A DNA stretch of 64,000 nt. Origin: Acanthochromis polyacanthus. Its lineage: Eukaryota > Chordata > Actinopteri > Pomacentridae. Of the stretch, positions 56,300-64,000 are shown in pieces. Below the pieces are notes generated by a model. The model made no database searches, had not been told where the DNA came from, and was given only the letters and a program-made list of their open reading frames with translations. A program made the position numbers and the translations under genes. The DNA lies in the NCBI RefSeq assembly GCF_021347895.1, contig NC_067113.1, positions 37,528,194 to 37,592,193 on the forward strand, given 5' to 3'. Position 1 is the stretch's first letter, and every line of letters begins with the position of its first letter.

Positions 56300-57909
56300 C
56301 AGGTAAAAGCCAGAAAATTAGAATATTTTCATAAACTTGATTTATTTCCGTAATTGCGAACAAAAGGTATAACTTTTACATTATATGTAATCATTGCACG
56401 CAGACTGATGCACTTCAAATGTTTATTTATTTAATTTTGATGATCATAGGTGGCAACAAATGAAAATCCGACATTCCGTGGGTCAGAAAATTAGAATATT
56501 ACCTGAGGCCAATACAAAAACAGGATTTGTAGAAATGTTGGCCAACTGAAAAGTATGAACGTGAAAAATATGAGCATGTACAGTACTCAATACTTGGTTG
56601 GAGCTCCTTTTGCCTCAATGACTGCATTAATGCGGCGTGGCATGGAGTCGATCAGTTTCTGGCACTGCTCAGGTGTTATGAGAGCCCAGGTTGCTTTGAT
56701 AGTGGCCTTCAGCTCTTCTGCATTTTTGGGTCTGGCATTCTGCATCTTCCTCTTAACAATACCCCACAGATTTTCGATGGGGCTAAGGTCGGGCGAGTTG
56801 GCTGGCCAATTGAGTACAGAAATATCATGGTCCTTAAACCAGGCACTGGTAGATTTGGCACTGTGTGCAGGCGCCAAGTCCTGTTGGAACATAAAATCCC
56901 CACCTCCATAAAGCAGGTCAGCAGCAGGAAGCATGAAGTGCTCTAAAACTTGCTGGTAGACGGCTGCGTTGACCTTGGATCTCAGGAAACAGAGTGGACC
57001 GACACCAGCAGATGACATGGCACCCCAAACCATCACTGATGGTGGAAACTTCACACTAGACTTCAGGCAACGTGGATCCTGTGCCTCTCCTGTCCTCCTC
57101 CAGACTCTGGGACCTCGATTTCCAAAGGCAATGCAAAATTTGCTTTCATCAGAAAACATAACTTTGGACCACTCAGCTGCAGTCCAGCTCTTTTTTTCCT
57201 TAGCTCAGGTGAGACGCTTTGCGCGCTGTTTCTTGTTCAAAAGAGGCTTGACACGAGGTAGGCGGCAGTTGAAACCCATGTCTTTCATGCGTCTCTTGGT
57301 GGTGGATTTTGAAGCACTGACTCCTGCAGCAGTCCAGTCCTTGTGAATCTCCCCCACATTTTTGAATGGGTTTTTTTTCACAATCTTCACCAGGGCGCGG
57401 TGATCCCTGTCGCTTGTACACTTTTTCCTACCACAGTTTTTCCTACCCTTTGCCTCTCCATTAATGTGTTTGGACACAGAGCTTTGAGAACAGCCAACCT
57501 TTTCAGCAATAACCTTTTGAGTCTTGCCCTCCTTGTGCAATGTGTCAATGGTTGCCTTTTGGACAGCTGTCAAATCTGAAGTCTTCCCCATGTTTGTGTA
57601 AGCTTCAGAACTGGACTGAGAGACCATTTAAAGCCCTTTGCAGGTGTTTTGAGTTAATCAGCTGGTTAGTGGGTGGCACCAGGTGTCTTCAAACTTGACC
57701 CATTTCACAATATTCTAATTTTCTGACCCACGGAATGTCGGATTTTCATTTGTTGCCACCTATGATCATCAAAATTAAATAAATAAACATTTGAAGTGCA
57801 TCAGTCTGCGTGCAATGATTACATATAATGTAAAAGTTATACCTTTTGTTCGCAATTACGGAAATAAATCAAGTTTATGAAAATATTCTAATTTTCTGGC
57901 TTTTACCTG
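56300..57909 (-). mobile_element. Tc1/mariner element, nearly intact
   Basis: The left end CAGGTAAAAGCCAGAAAATT (56300) and its complement ending at 57909 are flanked by TA (56298-56299, 57910-57911). Inverted repeats of about 205 bp are almost identical and contain an inner copy of the outer motif (CAGAAAATTAGAATATT), giving the IR/DR arrangement. Length is 1,610 bp. Only one nonsense change is visible in the transposase. Confidence 0.96.
56587..57627 (-). pseudogene. Tc1-like transposase, single stop codon
   Basis: The minus strand from ATG at 57627: MGKTSDLTAVQKATIDTLHK, helix-turn-helix (AEKVGCSQSSVSKHI), hook GRKNCGRKKC, second domain (AAGVSASKSTTKRRMKDMGF). Then an in-frame TGA lies at 57205-57207 where relatives have Trp. 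The same frame continues with VMFSDESKF (first Asp), FMFQQDLAPAHSAKSTSAWF (second Asp), SPDLSPIENLWGIVKRKM (Glu, DD34E spacing) and ends IEAKGAPTKY at 56587. No frameshift is seen over about 346 codons. The inactivating change is small, so intact sister copies probably exist. Confidence 0.94.
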
Positions 57910-57933
57910 TATATATATATATATTCACACGGT

Positions 57934-58935
57934 GCAATGGAAAAGTATTTGCTCCTTCCTAATTTCTGTGTTTTTTGTATATTTATCACTTGCAAAGGTT
58001 TCAGATCATCAAACCAGTTTTAATATCACACATAGACAACCCAAGGAAATAAAAATGCAGTTTCTAAATGATTCAATTTATTAAGGCACAAAAAAATCCA
58101 AACCTATCTGGCCCTATGTGAAAAAGTAATTGCCCCCTGAACCTAATAGCAAGTTGTGCCACCTTTGGCAGCAATAACTGAAATCGGGCGTTTGCAATAA
58201 TTGGTGATGAGTCTTCCACACCGCTGTGGAGGAATTCTGGCCCACTCGTCTTTGCAGAATTGTTTCAACTCTGCCATATTGGATGGCTTTCTAGCATGAA
58301 CTGCCCGTTTAAGGTCACACTACAGCATCTCAATTGGATTTAAATCCGGACTTTGACTTGGCCACTCCAAAACCTTAATTTTGTTTTTTTGAGCCTTTCA
58401 GAGGTGAACTTGCTGGTGTGTTTCAGATCGTTGTCCTGCTGCATGATCCAAGAGCGCTTGAGTTTGAGGGCACAAACTGATGGCCGGATGTTCTCCTTCA
58501 GGATCTTCTGATAAACAGCAGAATTCATTTTTCCGTCAGTCACAGCAAGATGTCCTGGTCCTGAAGCAGCAAAGCAGCCCCAGACCATCACACTGCCACC
58601 ACCGGGCTTTACTGTTGGCATCATGTTCTTTTTATCAAACGCTGTGCCATTTTTACGCCAGATGTAACGGGCTGCACACCTTCCAAAAAGTTCCATTTTT
58701 GACTCATCAGTCCACAGAGTGTTTCTCCAAAAGTCTTGAGGATCATCAAGATGCTTTTTGGCAAATGTGAGACAAGCCTTTGTGTTCTTTTGTGACACCA
58801 GTGGTTTTCGCCCGGGAACTCTCCCATGGATGCCGTTTTTGGCCACTGTCTTTCTTATAGTGGAGTCGTGAACACCAGCGAGGCCTGCAGTTCTTTGGAT
58901 GTTTTTCTAGGTTCTTTTGTGACCTCTGGATGAGT
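57934..58935 (-). mobile_element. Tc1/mariner element, 5'-truncated
   Basis: The left inverted repeat (57934-58140) begins GGTGCAATGGAAAAGTATTT and includes a TATGTGAAAAAGTAATTGCCCC inner repeat. The minus-strand transposase C-terminus follows. The other end is missing: family similarity stops near 58935, so the N-terminal third and the second inverted repeat are lost. Confidence 0.85.
58140..58930 (-). pseudogene. Tc1-like transposase fragment
   Basis: On the minus strand: a weak segment TSKELQASL-like near 58900 in shifted frames, then AKNGIHGRVPGRKPLVSQKN, LWTDESKMELFG (first Asp), [15 protein letters not shown] and SWIMQQDNDLKHTSKFTSE (second Asp). A frameshift near 58370 follows, and the remaining C-terminal part (58140-58370) is in another frame. 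It is non-functional. Confidence 0.87.
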
Positions 58936-59551
58936 CGTCGTCACACCTGCTGACTTTAACTTAGATTCACGTCTTCCTGGTCTCCTGCTGGTTCATTAAC
59001 ACCTCGTGACCTTCTGACTGTTTCAGACCTAATGTGACCAGACAAGAGCTGCAGCATTTAAAGTTCACTCAGTGAGGAGCACAGAGTGGAAATAAAGTCT
59101 GAAACTTTACTGTTCTTCAGAGACATGAGTGGTTTAAAGATAATCATGGTCTCGAGGTTTCTCAGAACAACAGAGTATCAGAGTATGAGGTGTGGGGACA
59201 TGTTTAGTATTTACTGATCTGAACCTCTGGGTGGCGCCACTCTAACAGATGCTGGTCATCCTTCTGTACAGTCGATACCTGACCCTGGAGACGTGATGCC
59301 GAAGCTCCCACAGCTTGGACTGCTTAGACCATTCTGCATCACAGGAAAATAAACTCGGTATGGTGTTGACAGAAGGTGGCGCTGTAGTGAACATGGTAGA
59401 AGAGGCCAGAAACAAAAGGTCATTGGGAAGTTCTGATGCAGTGTAGAATGTTCTGACCTCAACAGTCTGCTGGAAACAAGCGCTCTGCTGTGTCTGTCTT
59501 TAAGCCAATCACAAGCATCGTGGGCGAAGCTAAAAACTAAACAATAATAGT

Positions 59552-59557
59552 TTTATT
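59552..59557 (-). promoter_or_regulatory. Possible polyadenylation signal
   Basis: AATAAA on the minus strand downstream of the candidate terminal exon. Such a hexamer is frequent by chance in AT-rich DNA. Confidence 0.2.
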
Positions 59558-59711
59558 GGAGCACACAACACCACGAGCTCCAACGAACAGCTGCACATCT
59601 GTCCAGATGAAAACCTACTTCCAGTTAAGAACCTTCCATTCGTTCGTTCTGCTGGTTCCTCCGTGGTTCCTTCCTCCATCTGATCTCTTTCAGAACCTAA
59701 AGGTCTGATCG

Positions 59712-59837
59712 TTAGCGTCCAGTTCCTTCTGCGCTGCCAAACACTGATCCGTTCATCGCCACATCCATGAACTCAGCGAGCCGACTGTCCCGTCTGATTG
59801 GAGGAGAGCCGAGAAGACGAGAGGCTGGAGGTTCCAA
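59712..59837 (-). CDS. Weak candidate terminal exon, minus strand
   Basis: Read from 59837 down: LEPPASRLLGSPPIRRDSRL, then AEFMDVAMNGSVFGSAEGTG and R, stop TAA at 59712-59714. The segment is CpG-richer than its flanks, and AATAAA lies about 155 bp downstream on that strand (59552-59557). The acceptor right before 59837 is poor. A better acceptor (GTTCTGTTTCAG, about 21 bp upstream) would use other frames, which are also open. Frame and reality are both uncertain. Confidence 0.2.
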   Translation of the reverse strand: MEPPASRLLGSPPIRRDSRLAEFMDVAMNGSVFGSAEGTGR

Positions 59838-61449
59838 CTGTCACTGGAGTAGAACCTGAAACAGAACCTTCACCTGACAGTTACTGGACTAAAATATTTA
59901 CACATTGTTCACAAAAATAAGTACGTCTGAGCTACATCTATACAATTACAGAATCCTGCTGTCAGAGAAACAACGGTTCTCTAATGGTTCTTCGGAGCTC
60001 CATCAGCAGCTGAAGAACGTCTTTATGTTGAAGATACTTCATGTTTACTGGAGATCTTTGGTTCTTTGGCGGATTAGAGCCTGAATCAGAGCTGCAGCTG
60101 AACAGTATTTTATTCTGGACGAATCTTTTGGATAAAACATCAGGAAACAGAGAAATGTTCGTCACAGTTTGACAGAATCTTGGAACATGTTGTGGAACAG
60201 TCTAGAACCTGTTCTAATGAATGGAAGCCAGAATGCTGCAGATTCTTACATTTACAGTTCAGTCATAAAAGTTCTTCAGCCCTGTGTCCAGCTGTCACAT
60301 CATTTAGTGTTTCTGGACTTTAGTTTGGATCCACAAGTTAACTAAAGGTTTTGGGTTCTAGGTTCTCTTTACAGTGATGTTCTCTCAGTGTTCCTTGTCT
60401 GACTCATCTGTACTGAAAGAAGTAAAAAGGAACATTAAAAAACGTCCAACAACTCTTCATGTTCTTGTTGTTCAACCTGCACAGAATATTTGATTTAAAA
60501 TGCTGGAAAAGAATAATTTATTTGGAAAAAAAATACTCAAGAGCCAATTTTTAAAGGTTCTTTGCTGAACCAGAATGAAAATGGTTCCTTAAAGAACCTA
60601 TTTTTGGTAAACTTATTTGGACTGTTAGTTCCATAAAGGAACATTTTTTTGTGGCAAAACACACCTTCAAGGGTTCTTTAAAGAATAGAATAGAACCGTT
60701 ATCATGAAGAACCGCCTTCTTCACTGTTCTTTGTAGAACTAAAAATGGTTCTTCTGCAGCGTCACCACTTTGGTTTCCAGCATCTTTAATGTTCTACTTT
60801 CTGCAACCCTGGACGCATTATTTTCTGTTTAAATGTTCCCCCAGATGTTCTGCTGGTCTGTTTAAGTCCAGAACCCAGCCGTGGTTCTAGGTGGACGCTC
60901 AGGTTCTCGCTCATGAGTGGATGAAGCTCCACAGTGAAGAATAAATGTTCTCTGATGACACTCTTACATAAGTCAGCGACAGAAAATAAATCGTGACCCA
61001 TTTATTCCAAGAAACACGTGTTGGAGTGGATTACTGCGTTCTGAACTCTTCAAGCTGAAGATGGTTTCTTCCTCTGGTTGGTTGAACATCAGACGAGCCT
61101 GAGGGCCAATAAAGCTGCATGGACGTTTAAAATGTGTCAGAGTTCCATGAAAACGTGGAAATACTCTGAAACATTTCTGTCTGTGTTTCTGAGAATCTAA
61201 TGAATCAGCAAGCTGAACTATTTACAGACTAAAAACACTTTTCTCTGTTATTTTAGTTCGATGTCTTTAAAGAATGTAAAAGAGATGCAAGTTAATGAAA
61301 ATAAACTGTAGTAGAAGAGGTTTGGAATGATGATTAAAAAAGGTCATACTTTGATGGTTTATTTTATTTTATTGCTAGTTTTATTGCGTTATCATTTATA
61401 ATATTTGAACTAAACATGTGTGATTATCTTAGTTTGCTGTTTTTTCAGC

Positions 61450-61993
61450 CCTCCTGTTGTCCTCATTTACGGGCACCAAAAAAATATTGTTCCCTTGTCT
61501 GAAAAAATCCAAAAATTCTGAAAAAAAATTCCCAAATTTATAAAAATTTACAAAATCTTCAGGAAGAAAGTTCCAAAAATTCCTTAAAGTTTTCCCTGAA
61601 AAGTTTTATTAAAAACAATTCCCAAATTTGGCGAGGAAAGATTTTTTTTTAATTAAAATAAAATAAAATAAAAATTGTAAATATTTTCAAAAAATGAAGA
61701 AAAATCTTCTGAAAAAAATCCTAAAAATATCTAGTTCTAATAATTTCTTTAAGAACATTTGGAAAAAAATCAACCACAATCCAACAAATTTCGGTGGATA
61801 TTGGTTGCTTTTGTTGCGAATGTTCTTAAAAAAAACATTATTTTTTTTAGCATTTCTTTTTTTTCCACCAAAAAATGTACAAACATTTCCCAAAAATGTT
61901 GAAAATGTTAAAGTTTTCACTGCGAAAATGTATTTTTTTCCACATTTTCAAACGTTAAAATGGGTTGATTTGACCCGCAGGACGACAGGAGGA
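61450..61993. mobile_element. TTAA-type MITE (piggyBac-like ends)
   Basis: The left end CCCTCCTGTTGTCCTCATTT and the right end CCCGCAGGACGACAGGAGGA are inverted repeats of about 30 bp. TTAA follows the right end (61994-61997); on the left the corresponding bases are TCAG, a decayed TTAA. The interior is strongly A/T-rich (CCAAAAATT and AAAAAATC words) with no coding potential. Length is 544 bp. Confidence 0.72.
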
Positions 61994-62100
61994 TTAAATA
62001 AATCTATTAATAATAATAATATTATAATGGAACAGCGGACCAGCTCTTTACCCTTACGGAGCTGCTGAGAGGGTCATGGGAGTATGACCTCCCAGTCTAC

Positions 62101-63290
62101 ATGTGTTTTGTGGATCTGGAGAAGGCCTATGACCGTGTCCCCCGAGGGGCTTTGTGGGGGGCACTGCGGGAGTATGGGGTCGCGGGCTTTTGCTACGAGC
62201 CGTTCGGTCCCTGTACGACCAAAGTGAGAGCTGTGTCCGCATACTCGGCACCAAGTCAGACACGTTTCCGGTGGGTGTTGGACTCCGCCAGGGCTGCCCC
62301 ATGTCTCCAATCCTGTTTGTGGTTTTCATGGACAGGATTTCAAGGCGCAGTCGTGGTGGGGAGGGTTTTCGGTTTGGGAGCCTCAGGATCGCATCTCTGC
62401 TTTTTGCGGATGATGTGGTTTTGTTGGCGTCCTCAGACCGTGACCTGCACTGGAGCGGTTTGCAGCCGAGTGTGAAGTGGCAGGGATGAGGATCAGCACC
62501 TCCAAGTCCGAGGCCATGGTTCTCTTCCGGAAACCGGTGGATTGCTTCCTCCGGGTTGGGGGGGAGTTGCTTCCCCAAGCGAAGGAGTTTAAGTATCTTG
62601 GGATCTTGTTCACGAGTGATGGGAAAATGGAGCGAGAGATGGACAGGTGGATTGGTGCGGCGTCAGCAGTAAGAAGGCATTGTTCCGGTCCGTCATGGTG
62701 AAGAGGGAGCTGAGCCGTAAGGCAAAGCTCTCAATTTACCAGTCCATCTACGTTCCAACCCTCACCTATGGTCATGAGCTTTGGGTAGTGACCGAAAGAA
62801 CAAGATCGCGGATACAAGCGGCCGAAATGAGCTTCCTCCGTAGGGTGGCTGGGCTCAGTCTTAGAGATAGGGTGAGGAGCTCAGACATCCGGAGGGAGCT
62901 TGGAGTAGAGCTGCTGCTCCTTCGCATCAAGGGAGCCAGTTGAGGTGGTTTGGCCATCTGATTTGACCAAGGACTACAGATGGAAATTAGCTTGAAGCTA
63001 AATCTGGTGCAGCCATCTTTTTAATGTAACTGCACGCTGTCCTCTTACAAATAAACTTGAGTTAAATTCGGATGCCTCCAGAGAGACTTCCTTTGGAGGT
63101 TTTCCGAGCACGTCCGCCTGGGAGGAGACCCCAGGGTAGTCCCAGAACTCGCTGGAGGGATTATATATCTCGTCTGGCCTGGGAACGCCTTGGGATCCCC
63201 CAGGAAGAGCTGGAAAGCGTCGCTGAGGGGAGGGACGTCTGGAATGATCTGCTTCATCTGCTGCCTCCACGACCCGGCCCCGGATAAGCG
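62101..63290 (+). pseudogene. Rex3-like reverse transcriptase pseudogene
   Basis: Fragments in order: CFVDLEKAYDRVPRGALWG (motif A, 62101), frameshift, LLRAVRSLYDQSESCVRI, VGLRQGCPMSPILFVVFMDR (motif B), LLFADDVVLLASSDRDL (catalytic FADD, about 62400), frameshift, AGMRISTSKSEAMVLFRKP, EFKYLGILFTSDGKMER, frameshift, ELSRKAKLSIYQSIYVPTLT, YGHELWVVTERTRSRIQAAE. After the insert come MPPERLPLEVFRA, GSPRTRWRDYISRLAWERLG and LLPPRPGPG. Three frameshifts plus the insert disable it. Confidence 0.86.
62962..63069 (+). mobile_element. Short insert within the LINE
   Basis: Interrupts the LINE between GGCCATCTGAT and GGATGCCTCCAG. It contains ACCAAGGACTACAGATGGAA and AATAAACTTGAG, resembling the polyadenylated 3' end of another retroelement transcript. 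The source family is not identified. Confidence 0.45.
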
Positions 63291-63310
63291 GAGGAAAATG
63301 GATGGATGGA

Positions 63311-63622
63311 TAATATTATAATAGTATTATTATTAAAGACCCACCGAGGAAGATTTTTATGCTCGTAACAAAGTCTCATATTAATGTGGATGAATCTTCG
63401 TTATTTACACTTATTAATGCCCCCATTTTCAATTCATGAATCATTTTGGTTTTGTAAATATTTGTATTTTATTAATTTTTTGTCGACTCATCTCGAGTTT
63501 CCTGTGAGAGACGAAGGGATTTACAGCAAATACGGTGCGCGTGCGCTGACGGGGCGTAGCAGAGCGGAGCTAGTTGTTTTTAGCAGTAGCAGAGCGGAGA
63601 GTTGGTTGAGAAGACGGCACAC
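63311..63622 (+). promoter_or_regulatory. Possible 5' UTR / promoter of the exon at 63623
   Basis: AT-rich up to about 63490, then a CpG-rich patch with two GTAGCAGAGCGGAG copies (63558 and 63585) immediately before the ATG. It fits a transcription start region, but no TATA box or initiator can be fixed. Confidence 0.35.
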
Positions 63623-63795
63623 ATGGAGCGCAAAAGGAAGCGAACGGAGCAAAGTCTGCAAGCAAAAAGGTTGTCAGATCGACAACGAAGCAAAAGAAAA
63701 GTTCATCTTGGACAGGCATTTCAGACGTGGAGAGAATTCTGGGAGCAAAAAGGAATCAAAACAGATGCTGAGCTGGCTGTGCTTCTCCTAGACAG
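63623..63795 (+). CDS. Candidate first coding exon, unknown gene
   Basis: The ATG at 63623 (context ACACATGG) opens 57 codons up to a good donor CAG|GTACGT at 63795/63796, leaving two bases for the next exon. The peptide is strongly basic at the start (MERKRKRTEQSLQAKR, nuclear-localisation-like). It then reads KVHLGQAFQTWREFWEQKG and GIKTDAELAVLLLDR, an amphipathic helical segment. I recall this WRE..KG.KTDAE.A..LLDR pattern as the N-terminus of multicopy fish proteins of unknown function, some possibly transposon-borne, but cannot name it. Later exons lie beyond the window. Confidence 0.55.
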
Positions 63796-64000
63796 GTACG
63801 TAACTTTAGCTCTTTGTAAGTTTGATACAATCCTTTTGTCTTTTGTGTGTGTTGCTTGCGATGTGTGGTTAGTAGACTATGGGGTTAGTTTGACTGTGAC
63901 TGGTTTAGTTGACTAACTTTGTGGCAAAAACACTGTGGGTACGACGGTTTGCGACAGTGCGCGCCGAGGCTCACAGGAGACCGAGGCTCCTCTAAAATCT
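63796..64000 (+). other. Presumed intron start
   Basis: Begins with the GTACGT donor of the candidate exon and runs to the right edge. The open frame continuing to 63916 reads through the donor and has no support. Confidence 0.4.

Larger units (their letters stand above)
58936..61449. other. Mostly unique non-coding region
   Basis: No arrays or transposon ends. It contains one weak terminal-exon candidate on the minus strand (59712-59837) followed by an AATAAA on that strand. The rest shows only short unsupported frames. Confidence 0.4.
62030..63310 (+). mobile_element. Rex3/RTE-like LINE, truncated
   Basis: A plus-strand LINE with reverse transcriptase fragments and a 3' tail GGAAAATGGATGGATGGATA. 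GATG-type tails are known for Rex3. It is 5'-truncated before the palm motif A and carries a 108-bp foreign insert at about 62962-63069. Confidence 0.83.

Overview
This window looks like vertebrate nuclear DNA, most likely from a ray-finned (teleost) fish. It carries typical fish repeat families: Tc1/mariner elements with ~200-bp inverted repeats, hAT and Harbinger elements, L2-, RTE-, Rex1- and Rex3-like LINEs, and a tRNA-derived SINE. It shows splice-type signals and no bacterial-style operons. No complete host gene is visible. A promising first coding exon lies at 63623-63795. Three weaker exon candidates (26129-26214, 50851-51087, 59712-59837 minus) and a possible promoter (55380-55745) are noted with low confidence. 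Almost every long open frame is an artefact of a tandem repeat or a decayed transposon gene.

Layout. 1-5.6 kb: 14-bp minisatellite entering from the left, SINE, 850-bp GAAA purine tract, Harbinger element with a broken transposase, hAT element with a BED-finger remnant. 5.6-12.1 kb: non-coding DNA with 32-bp, 45-bp and 21-bp arrays. 13-16.4 kb: hAT end, L2-type reverse transcriptase, 2.4-kb 19-bp array. 19-20.2 kb: two hAT MITEs, the first carrying an antisense 28S rRNA fragment. 20.7-25.7 kb: 20-bp, 12-bp and 28-bp arrays, the last inside a Tigger/pogo-like element. 26.7-43.7 kb: several copies of a composite dispersed repeat, one of which has been blown apart by a nest of transposons. 43.6-47 kb: a 3-kb AC/A-rich minisatellite with an internal 998-bp duplication. 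47.5-54.4 kb: another composite-repeat copy with a hAT MITE, a hAT element expanded by a 1-kb array, and a 23-bp array. 55.4-64 kb: possible promoter, two Tc1 elements, a TTAA-type MITE, a Rex3-like LINE and the candidate first exon.

The most informative part is 31.55-42.1 kb. One copy of the composite repeat (left piece ending at 31673, middle piece 39556-39640, right piece from 41770) can be rejoined using a related uninterrupted copy near 43.4 kb. This shows that a 7,882-bp DNA element (31674-39555) inserted with an exact 3-bp GTA duplication, and that a Rex1-like LINE (39647-41769) inserted with a TCTATT duplication. The large element encodes a decayed protein (36583-37633, minus) that I cannot assign to a superfamily. 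It was itself hit by an RTE LINE, a Tc1 element and a Tc1 remnant, and the RTE was then hit by a 565-bp MITE with a 7-bp duplication.

About eleven long tandem arrays cover roughly a fifth to a quarter of the window. Several sit inside, or directly against, transposons, so transposon insertion followed by local tandem expansion seems to have shaped this locus. Such density suggests a subtelomeric or otherwise repeat-rich chromosome region, but that is inference.
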